From contig CAMPDV010002127.1 in NCBI GenBank assembly GCA_946699065.1, forward strand, positions 1 to 64,000: 64,000 bases of DNA. Reading direction: 5' to 3'. How positions within the stretch are numbered: the first letter of the stretch is position 1; each line of letters begins with the position of its first letter. The position numbers and the translations under genes were made by a program. The stretch comes from Loxodes magnus (lineage: Eukaryota > Ciliophora > Karyorelictea > Loxodida > Loxodidae). Below the pieces are notes generated by a model, which saw only the letters and a program-made list of their open reading frames with translations, did not search any database and was not told the origin of the DNA. Positions 40,011-50,971 of this stretch are shown here, in pieces.

Positions 40011-43000
40011 TCAAGAATTACCTTTATTATCTTCACTCTTAGAGTTAGACTCTTCATAAGATTATTAGTTTTAATATCAAGGATTTTCATAAAGCTTTTA
40101 GCACTTTTCAGTTCTTTAATAATGGATTTGAGAAGACTGTTTCTAATTTCTTACTTTATCTAATATCTAAGTTTGTAAATCTTTCTAGATTCAAAAATAA
40201 TTGCTAGGCTTCATTAAAGGGTTATACTTCTATTTAATAAGTTCTATTGTCTTTTTGAAATAGTTAATATCTGGCCATTGATACAGCAATTAACTTAACG
40301 CAGAATCTTATTATATTTCTAAAGAGAAAGATGGAGATATACGATCTAGATATACTGACTTCATAATTTAAGCTTAAGATTTTAGTTATGGAAAAGCTAG
40401 ACCTTCGTTAAAAATTTCTACTGCTACGCAAGCAAGAGACCAAATATCGCTTTTTTGATAAACTTTGTTGTCAAACAACTCAGGTGCCATTCATTATAGA
40501 GAACCTCTTAACTCTTAAGTTTATGAAATATCTGCGAAGCTTACCGTACCAAGATCAGCAATCTTAGGAGTGTCATTATCGTCTAGTAAGATATTTTTAG
40601 ATTTAATATCTCTATGAATTAAGCTCCTTGAATGAATTGCTTAAACTCCCTCTGCAGTTTAACTAAGCAGGTTTATCTTTTTGAAAAATCTAACTTATTA
40701 ATCTTAGAAATCCTAGAACAATTATTTATTAGCAATTAAGTCGTATAGACTTCCTTTGGATTGATAGTCAGTTATTAGACAAAAGATATTATTATTTTCA
40801 TCTGAATCATCAATTGAAACACCTATTAATCTTATAACTCTCTAATTATTAATACTCAAAAGTGATTCACATTCATCGTAAAAATCATTAATCATTGCTT
40901 ATTTATCAACTGATATGCTCAGTTTCTGCAAAGCTAAATCTATTCCATCAATATTAATCTTGTAGACTACTCCATAGCCTCCTCTACCAAGTACTAAAAG
41001 AGATTATAAATATTCATCGCTTGGTATTTATTTTTTATAATCCCAAATACAATTTAAGATCTACTATCTTCACCAGCTCCATTTTTATGCAAAATAGCCC
41101 ATATATCTATTAAAGATTTATTTCCTTTGCAAGGAGGCTAATTTTATAACTACATACTACACTCATATTTTATCTAAGGATCAACTTTTATCGCCTTTAA
41201 GAACCACTCTTTTGCCTCTTGATCTCTTTTCAAAGATAATAAAGCTGTACCTTTATTTTTATAGACTTCAAATTTAGAAGGATCTAGTTTAATAGCAATA
41301 TCAAAATACTCTATTGATTGCTAATATGATCCAAAGTTTAAGAGAGAAAGTCCTTCAGTTTTATATACATCATAATAGTCATGCTCTAGTTTGAGAGCTT
41401 TATCTCAACATTTATTTGCTTCTTCTACTTTTCCAAGCATTTTAAGAGAAAGGTATTTATTTATTAAGGGTAAGGAAAACTTAGGATCATTAAGAGCTTA
41501 ATTATAACTTTCTATTAACTCTTCAATTTTACCTGATAAATAGAGAGCAACACCTTTACCATTATATGCTTCTAAATTATTTGATTTAAGTTGAATAGCA
41601 ACTTAATAGTTCTCAATAGTTTCATCATATTTACAATGACTAATTAAAATAGATCCTTTCGTAATATTTATTTTAGCATTATTTGGATCATATTGAGATG
41701 CTGTGAATAAAAACAAGAAAACAAAGAATAAGATGTCCAACAAAATTAGATGTAAAATGATGAGGAAGAAGAAGATTGGAACGAAGAGGAAAACGATAGC
41801 GAAGATGAAGAAGAAGAAGATTGACAACAGAAAATAGAAAAAAATGAAAGTTAGCTTGAAAATGAACAAGAAAGGAAATACTTAGAAGAAAAAAAAAACC
41901 TAAACTAGAAAATTAGTTCTGAAGAGCAATAAACTTGATATACAATAACATTTAAAAACAATATAATACCTTCAATTGGAAGAACATATTCTGAAAATTG
42001 AAGGTACCACAAATTTTTTTGTTAAATTTAAATTTAAATTGAGATGCTGTGTTTAAGCACTCCAAAGCATTTTTAGCCTAATTCTATTTTATAAAAATAG
42101 CCACGTTAATTATATATAGTTCCACATTATTAAGATTAAATTCGATAATCATGTTTAAATATTTAAGAGATTCTTCATATTTTTCTAATTAGCAAAGTGC
42201 AACTGCCTTGATAAGTAGTGCCTTTCTATAATTAGGATCAGATTAGTTCATCAATTTTACTAAATCTTCATCTTCTTTTTCCTTTTCTGATAAACTAAAA
42301 TTACTTTCTTTGATAGACTAAAATTCATTTAAATTAGAATCAATGACTAAGTTCTAGCATTCAATTGTATCTTAATATTTATTTATTTTAAAAAGAGCTA
42401 ATCCCTTCTAAAACTATGAATCAACAAAATTGGAATCAAATTACCTAACCATATTGTAGCAATGGATAGCTTCTTCCTACTATCCTAATTCTTAAAGTAC
42501 AACTCCTTTCTAAAATTAAGCTTCTTCGTTGTTAGGATCAATTTTAATAGCATTATTATAACTTTCAATAGCTTCTTCCTTCTTTCCTAAACTGAGAAGA
42601 CATAATCCTTTCATAATATGAGCTAAGACAAAATTAGGATCTAGCAAAATTAAATTATCAATCTGTTCAACAGCTTCTACTTTCTTTCCTATTCTAATAA
42701 GGGCAATTCCTTTAAGCACATGAGCTTAAACATGATTTTAGTCAAGTTCAGTTACACAACTAAAGCTTTAAACTGCTTCTTCGTATTAGTTTAATTCACA
42801 AAGAGCTTTTCCTTTAATAAACCAGGCTTATATATTTTGGGATCTAAATTAATTGCTGTGTTCGAGCATTCTAATGCTTCTTAGTTTCTTTTTTACTTCA
42901 TAAGAAAAATACCCTTTAAGTCATAAATTTCAACAAAATAAGGATCTAGTTAGATGCATTTATTGTAACACTCTAATGCTTCTTCATATTTACCAAATCC

Positions 43001-45095
43001 ACTAAGAACTATTCCTTTAACGAGATAAGCTAATAAAAAATTAGGATTTAGTTCAATTGTCTTATTACAATATTCTAGAGACTCTTCTTTTTTACCTAAT
43101 TGAATCAACATAACTCCTATTTTAAAATTTGCTTCAACATACTTAGAATCTTACTCTATAGCAAGGTTATATTACTAAATAGCTTCTTCGTATTTATTTA
43201 AACTTTATAAAGCTTATCCTTTCTCGAAATAAGCTTCAGCCTTCTTATGATCAAGTTCATCTACCTTGCTAAATAATTGAATAGCCTCTTCATGTTTACC
43301 TAACTCCTTATTGGCAATTCCTGTAATAAAAAGAACCTCTATATTATTAGGCTAAAGCTCGATTATGCAGTTCCAGCATTAAATAGCATCTTCTAGATTA
43401 TTTAAACTACAAAGAGCTTTTCCTTTGTTATAATATGCTTTTATGTTGGTAGGATCTAATTCAATAGCTTTGCTTAAGCATTCAATTCCTTATTCTTTTT
43501 ATCCCAACTCTAAAAGAAGAGATCCCTTATAGAAGAAAGCATCAGCATGCTATTCATCAAGTTTAATAACCTCACTGTAGCTTTCAATAGCTTCCTCTTT
43601 TCTCTCTTAGAACGTTAATATAGTTCCTTTTATAAAAAAAGCCTTTATACAGCTAGAGTCAAGCTTAATAACACTATTATAGCATTCAATAGCTTATTCC
43701 AATTTATTTAGCTTTAATAAGGCATTTCCTTTAAGAAGTAAGGCATCAATTGGATTAGAATCTAGCTTAATAGCCATATCAATGCAATCAAAAGCTTATT
43801 CGTAATTTTCTAACTCAAGTAAAGCAGCCCCTTTTTTATAGTAAGCTAAAGCTTCATTAGAGCTTTCCCTTTTAAGTAATGAGCATCGTTATTGCTAGAA
43901 TCTAAGCTAATTACTATATTTAAATTAATTAAAGCTTCTTCAGTCATTTCTAAGTTTAAAAGACCAACACTCTTCAGATAGAAGGCTTCAGGATTATTAG
44001 GATCTATTTTTATCGCAATATTTCAACACTCCATAGCCTCATGTATTTGTCCAGAAGCAAATAGGACAACTCCTTTACCTGAATAAGCCTTAGCACATTT
44101 AGATTCAATTTTAATAGTCTTATCATACCATTTAATAGCCTCTTTAGCATTGCCTTAGTTAAATAAAGCAAGGGCTAATAATGAGCTTCTAGGTTCTTAG
44201 GATATTTCTTTAGAACAATATCAAATTAATTAATAGCATTTTCATAGTCATTTAACTTAGCTAGAGTATTTCCTAAAATGAGAAGAGTTTTTAAATTATA
44301 AGGATCTAACTAAAGACTTCTAATCCAGCTCTCAATAGCTTCTACAAATTTTAATTAGTTAAGTAGAGAAATTCCTTTATGATAGTACTCTTCAGTATTT
44401 GTATCATCTAGTATAGTAATAATGTTATAACAGTCTATAGATTCTTGAAACTTTTCCATCTTAAAAAGAGATTTTCCTTTTAAAAGATACGCTAAACTCT
44501 CTTTAGGAAAGGATTATATTATTGTATTATAGCATTCTATTGCTTCTTAGTGCTTGTCTAAGCTATTAAAAGCTACTCCTTTAGTATAATAAGCTTGTAA
44601 AATGTACTCCTTTTTATTAGGGATTAGATCTAAACAATTTATAGCTTCTTGATATTATTTTGAAAGGTATAATTAACCTTTGTATATGTAAGCTTCAAAA
44701 TAATTTGGCTTCTTTTAAATTAATTCGTTAAAGCATTGCATTACTTTTGAGTTTTATCCTTATATGAATAACTAATATCCTTACTTAACAAGCTAGTTTG
44801 TCTAATGCTTTGATAAATTATTTTAGTTTAGTTACTGAAAATTGATTTAGAAGTATTAGTTCTCTTGGTTATCATTTTCTTAATAATTTTTACTTGATGC
44901 AGAGTTAGAAATATTGGTTTCAGGCTTTTAAGAAGAATTTCCTCCTCCTTTAAGCTTTAACTTGAGATAAATTGTTATCTTATGATTCTAATTTCTTAGT
45001 TGGTTCTTATTATAAGAAACACACTTCTAATTACTTTTTTCTATGTTGCAATAGCATTTTTAATATTTAAGAAGTGGATTTCCTTAATAATCCAT
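40011..45095 (-). CDS. TK3: giant TPR-TKL-like kinase gene, interrupted
   Basis: ATG 45095 (MDYQGNPLL) is the first convincing start, though the same frame reads plausibly back to about 45330 and another in-frame ATG lies at 45659. Roughly 34 diverged TPR units precede the NGAGEDSRSQI linker and a kinase with GRGGYGVVYK loop, HRDIKSKN, DLG and SLQW(TGA)MAPELF; D-I-W-S-L uses TGG. The VAIK Lys position is Gln (LALQK), with a Lys next to it. The proposed stop is TGA 40011-40013; a TGA 22 codons earlier is the alternative. Interruptions: a 346-bp insertion at 41706-42051, one missing base near 41046, and compensating indels near 44170 and 43870. These cancel over the whole span. It may be a decaying gene or need DNA or RNA processing. 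Confidence 0.75.
41713..41938 (+). other. Acidic coding-like segment inside the insertion
   Basis: On the plus strand a frame ending at TGA 41936-41938 gives a Glu/Asp-rich stretch (NDEEEEDWNEEENDSEDEEE) followed by a Gln/Glu/Lys-rich helical-looking tail. Trp appears once as TGG and once as TGA in the same E-E-D-W context. It has no start codon in frame and looks like the 3' end of a foreign coding sequence. Confidence 0.45.
41967..42006. repeat. 11-bp perfect hairpin in the insertion
   Basis: taccttcaatt (41967-41977) pairs with aattgaaggta (41996-42006) across an 18-nt loop, 28 nt beyond the TGA of the acidic frame. It may be a 3'-end structure or part of the element end. Confidence 0.6.
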
Positions 45096-45802
45096 AGTAT
45101 TTACATGCTCACTTGTTGATGTATTTATCCTAATAAATGAGGAGATAATTTTCTTTCTATAGATATTTGAAGGTTACTGCTCTTCAGAAATAATAGGGAT
45201 GCAATTTATATTTTAATTTGCTTGAATCTTTAATGACTTAATTGTTTCCACTGGAAGACCATAATTCTTACTGAATGATGTTTCCTTAGGCAAATGAATC
45301 TTATTAATGGCGTTTTTATGCTGAGATAGTACAGAATTAGATGAATATATAATTTAAAATAATAAGGTAATTTGATAGCTTAATTCTTATTAGCAATTCT
45401 AGAATTAAAAATACTAAATCTAGAATATCTTTGTGATTTAAACTAATTACTATACAAATGGTATACTAGAAATAAGCTTATTTATAGAGATGCTATCTAC
45501 TAAAATGAGGAAACTTGATTTGAAGTTAAATTAAATTTAATTATATTGAGCCTTCTTATAAGAAGCTTAATATAGACTAAACAGCAGAAGTGTTACTATT
45601 AAGTATAAAGTAGCTAATAGATTTATTAGGTTTATATTAACTTTATTAATAAGAACCATTAAGATCTACTTATTCTTCTATCAATACGAATTAAAATATA
45701 TAACCTTGTCTATTCTTAATTATTAAGATTCTTTTTAATTAAATATTGATTATTAAAGCATATTTATATAGCATAAGAAAAGATAGAGGAATGTACTATT
45801 CA
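45096..45802. other. Possible TK3 N-terminal extension and spacer
   Basis: The TK3 frame stays convincing up to about 45330 (for example LPKETSFSKNYGLPVETIKS) without an ATG. An in-frame ATG at 45659 would add 188 residues, but the added part is not protein-like. A 5' intron or a non-listed start is possible. The rest is AT-rich spacer up to the duplication boundary at 45803. Confidence 0.4.
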
Positions 45803-47540
45803 TATAATAAGACTTAAAACTAGAATATTGGATTAGTATAATGGTTTTGCTATATTTTAATGCTGACTATTAAAATTAATCTAATATCTTTCTCATTAGC
45901 TTATCTTAATTAAGGTAAAACAGACTTCTTTACACAGTTTTAGAGATAAATTCAAAAGATTAATCTCTTTTATAGCTTAACTATTTATTGAATTATGAAT
46001 AACCTTAATTGAATTAACAGTATTAATAGCTATAGTTAGTATCTAAGTTGGTAGCTTAAGATTGACAATAATGTGCTATAAAGAAAGTTGATAATAGTTT
46101 ATGATATTAGTATATGATAGGGATTAAGACTATTATTTATATAGTATAGTATAATTATCTTATATAAGGAATTATTAGATTATCCTCTATCTTAATTGGT
46201 AACTTCTAATTAATTCAGCAAAATTAAGTTAGATTCTTGTAGAGACTTCAATTGAATTAATATAATCTTATTTACTAAGCAAGCAACTATTACTATTTTA
46301 AAATTAAATAAGCTAAACTTTAAATCTAGAGTAGCCCATTTAGAGATAAAAAAGATTATTATTTACCTTAAAGCTATAAATACTACTACTATCTTCAAAT
46401 TATTCAATCTTATTCCAAGTATATTCAGAGACTAATAGTTATTAGGACTTATACAACCTAGATATAACTATTACTGAGCTAAAATTATTTAATAGTTAGC
46501 CTTAGTAATTTATACCAAATATTATAGTCATTGCTTAGCTAATATTCATTCTCTTTAAGTTAAGAAGACAATAGACTATTTCAGGGATGAGAGTTAATAG
46601 AATTTTAAGATTACAAAGATTAAAATAAGAAAGAATCATTAAATTAGCTACTAGAGTGCTTCTATCTGTGTTAATTCTTCTCTATAAAGATAGGTAAAAT
46701 AATTAATTAGCAGTAAGTATAAAAGATCCAAGTTTACTATTGAAAGGAGTGAAAAGTTTAGAAAAATATTCTACTTTAATTCATAAAATCTACAAGCAAT
46801 CGCTTTACCTACTCTTATTAAACTATATAGAAGATCAGCATAAGCTTAGTCTTTCTATAGATAATTAAATATTATTTTAGAGACCAAAACATTTCTACTT
46901 ATTAAATAATAAAATTAGAACAAGAGGAAAATAGATATTTGAAGAAGTTCCTAGAATTAGTAGAGAAATAAAACTTATTATAGTACTAAAGTTTTCAGGA
47001 ATAGTATAAATTAACATTCTTTTAATGTATATACAAATCTAAATAACTAATAGAACAACCATCGTGTGTTATTTGTCAGCTTCAGCAACTTTTTCATATT
47101 ACTAAATAAATTTTACTTACTAAGTTAAAATATTCTTATACTCTTATCTCGTCTTCTTCCTTTATTAAACTTAATGGACTTTAATTATATCAGATTAAAA
47201 TACATAAATAAAAGATAGCAAGTATATATAATATATAATAACAATAATTATTAGAAATGAATAGCTTATCTAATTATTTAAAGGAGTACTTAACATAATT
47301 AGGCTATATAATGGCTTATGTTCCAATTAAATGAATAAATAAATCCATTTACATCATTAATATAATAAACTAAGCATTCATTATTAGAATAGTAATTCAT
47401 AATAAGCTATCTTAATTATAAAGGCTATGATATATATAAATTAATATTCAATCTAATTAGAAATATGAATCTCACTTTAAACTGTATAATTAAAGAATAA
47501 ATACATTTCTTATCTTTATTATGCTGATTATCTACTTTTA

Positions 47541-48341
47541 TCATCTTAATTTATCTATCCTATATTATATCTTTATTTATTCATATCTTTAGTACATCCT
47601 CAAACAACCCACCTTTTGATAGATACACAAAATATTAAGAACCTAAAAAGTAATGCAATCAGATTATACACCTTACCCAAATAATGCTTTCGTACATTTT
47701 AATAACAGTATCTCTCTTAATTATTTGGAAAATTACTAAGCAAAGATTGGCCTTTTTAATATTATTAGCTAGCTTAAATCAAGTGTTCTTATCATTTTTT
47801 TATTTATAAAGCTATCTTAACTCTTAACCTCGCTGTTTAATTTATGCTCAGATGGAGATTTATCAAGATCATCTCTAATAATCCCTAATTTCACTTCGCT
47901 AATTTATTAATTTTCTTTTTTAATAAGAGTTTAAACTTTCTAATGGTCAATTTTCTTCTATATTAGCTTGTTCTTAAAAAATAACTTCTTTTTTTCTTTG
48001 TCAATGCTTTATGCATATCTTATAAATCTCCTTATCCTTTAGCGTATTTTTTCAGTTATTAATTGGCCTAAAAGGTGGTTTTCAAGTTAGACTCTCTATT
48101 AGGTATCATTCCGTTGCTCTTAGACTTAAAAAAGCATTTTAATGTTAATCTATGTTCTTCCTCTTCTAAATTCCTGTTATCCTTTTACCCTTACTTCTCT
48201 TTCTTTTGAGACTAATTTAGAAGTATAGTTAAATTTACATATTTTCGAGAGGTTAATTAAGCCTGCCTTATATTTGAATGGTTCTTTAATTTAATTCTAG
48301 CAGATATTAATTTAATAGAAGTAAACTGTAATATTAGACAT
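47541..48341 (-). CDS. C1': copy of C1 (266 aa)
   Basis: Same length and frame as C1, with ATG at 48341 and TGA at 47541-47543. Only a handful of substitutions and no net indel separate the two copies over 801 bp. Function unknown. See C1 for features and doubts about the C-terminal end. Confidence 0.5.
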
Positions 48342-50971
48342 TTTATTATTAAGCTTTTAGATTTTACTTTCCCTTGCGTATAAAATTTAACTCTATTCTA
48401 TTTGAGATAACTTAGTACTAGACATCCTATCCTAAACACTTCAAATAGATTTTTCTTTCTAATACCTTTTTACCTTTTTAAGTTAAAGTCTATACAATAA
48501 GTTGTAATTTAGATATCAAATCCTCTTTTCTTTACTCTTCTATGTAATCATTTAGCCTCTTTACTTTCCTTATTTCTGATACTTATTTAAACTATACAGA
48601 TATATATTCTAGGACTTTTACTCCTTTAAATGATGGATAGAGTGTATTTGGCTTATATTTTATAGAGAACCAATTTAAACATATCTATATAGACTAATAG
48701 TAAGGATTGCATATATAACTTATCAAGGTATGGCTGAGAAATTTTATTATTTTACTATACTATTCCTAATCTAACTCTACTTGAAAAAAATGAAGAGACT
48801 TAAAGCAAGGTTAGCGAAGTCTATTAATTCATTTAAGATACTTATTAAAGCTTAATGTATAGCTATTAAAGAAAAGTTTTGAGAGTTTAATATCTAACAA
48901 CTATATCATTCAGCTATAAAAATACTATTTGTGGTTTTTAAAATCTTACTTCTCATTTTATTCTAAACTTAATTAAATTACCAAGTTAATGCATTTAATT
49001 ATATAGAAGATATAATAAATTAGCTTTTTAAAAGAACCTTATAATTGCTCTTTATTGAGTAAATAAACTAAAATTTCTTCTAAGGTGTTAATAATACTTC
49101 TTATCATCCTAATATTTGATCCTCTTGAAAAATCTTTGAATAGATTGAGTGATATTCTTCTACCTGTAAATAGAGAAAGAATGAAACAACAAGAAATTTT
49201 GAGAAAGTGATTGACTTTATTATAAACTAGAACTTAAAGTGTCCTTAGGATTAATAATTGGCTAATTATTATATTACTGAGATTTGGAAGATTTAAAGTG
49301 GCTTAATTAGATTAAAAATATTTTTCTTTGTTTTCTTTTAGTCAAATAATTCCAAGATTAAAGACATAATCATCCCAGCTATCTTTAAGATTACTCATTT
49401 CAATGAAAAATTTCATTAACAGAAACAGAAAAATTAAGAAATCTTAGTCTGTCTAAATATCTCGAAAGACAGTTTAATGAATAAATTAATTTTCTATCTT
49501 CAAGGATTTAATAACTTATGAATCATACCTAAATATAAACTAGACTTTTAGCCGTATGAGCCAGGAATAATATTATAGCTTCTTTATTTCTATAACTTGA
49601 CCTTTCTCTTCTATCTGCATTTGTCTGGCTACTATGAAAAGTAAATAAAAGCATTACACAGCTTTTTTAAGATATTACCTTAGGTTTTTAGCTTGAAAAG
49701 AAATAGGATTGTAATAAAAGTCCTATCACTATACTACAACAAGAAATAATGAAGACCTAGAAAATCTGCTAAGTCTGTAATAATATATAGAGGAATGTTG
49801 TAAGTATAAAGTAGCATTAAAAAGATATTCTAAGATATTAGTTCTCTTAAGCTATAATAATATAATCTTAAGCAATTATATAACTATAAATAAACCTATT
49901 AGTATATATCAAAACTATATTGCTAAAATAATTATTCATTCAATTATATATCTTCTATTATTTCTATTTCTAGTTAAGATACCAAAAATTTAATAACTTT
50001 GCTTGATTGAAGATGCATCAAGAAATAATATAAGTGCTATAGATTCTCAGTTTTAAAAAGGATTAACTATTCTAATTTAAGAAGCTAGGAATCTTCATAT
50101 GAAGATACCAATATTGATTAATCTAACCTTAAATAATAATTTACTTACTAGTTAAATATTGAGGTAAGTAAATTTAATTCCTCCAAAAAGAGCCATTTAA
50201 AGCTAAATCCCAGAACTAGATTATCATTAAGTTTTTTAACTTAAATTAAAATAGAACATTTGAATTTATTTTACTCATTTGATTAAATTTATTTAAATAA
50301 ACTAAATGTTTAATTATTAAGTTACTCTAAGAATCATTACTTTTGCTTTATAATAATCGTGAGTTCCTACAAGCTCCTTTCATTTTATATATATCATTTA
50401 ATTTTTAATGGCCTATGTTTAATAATTAGTAAATGAACAAATCACTCTTTTTATATATCTTATAGAAAATAAGTTTTAATAACTTATTTCTGATTTGTGC
50501 TCAACTGGAATCTTATTAAAAATGAATTATCTTTAATACTCTAAAATGGAATGCTAATTGTAAATTCTAAGATTGAATCTAAATTGTTAGATTTATTAGA
50601 TTAAGCTTGATATTAAAACTTAGCATTGCTCTTTATCATTTTTCTTTTTATTTTCTAGCTTTAGGCTATAGATAAGGAAATTAGTCTCTATTATTTTGCA
50701 TTATGAAGCATATTTTAAGCTTTCGCAGCTAAAGTTTAAGATGATAAATATTAAGCATCTTATCATATACCCACTATTATCATCATTTGTAAAAGGCACT
50801 TTTAACCTCAAGAAATATAAAATATCTTAGCTTTAATTAATTAGTATTAAAACAAGCAGCTATTATATATTTCTATCATTATGAAGATTATAATTTTTAC
50901 TATCTAATTTTTTTAAAATAATACTTAAAATAAGCCACAATGATTAATATCAAATATTCTATTTTCCTTTT
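48342..50971. other. Intergenic stretch and TK1' 3' flank
   Basis: Counterpart of 2538-5168. The plus-strand frame noted in the left copy carries several indels here. The last ~700 bp is the conserved TK1-type 3' flank. No supported gene. Confidence 0.5.

Larger units (their letters stand above)
41706..42051 (+). mobile_element. 346-bp insertion in TK3 bounded by 14-bp direct repeats
   Basis: The sequence attgagatgctgtg occurs at 41692-41705 and again at 42038-42051. Removing one repeat plus the DNA between them joins the TPR halves ECLNTASQ and YDPNNAKIN on the minus strand in one frame; left in place, 346 bp shifts the frame. The inserted DNA reads as a hydrophobic run on the TK3 strand but as a strongly acidic peptide on the other, unlike any TPR. 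No clear terminal inverted repeats were seen. It could be an IES-like element, a small transposon with target-site duplication, or an inserted gene fragment. Confidence 0.7.

Noticed and set aside
41603..41869. Minus-strand ORF suggesting a very hydrophobic membrane segment in TK3
   Set aside because: The hydrophobic run is the antisense of the acidic insertion segment. TPR sequence resumes only after the 14-bp repeat.
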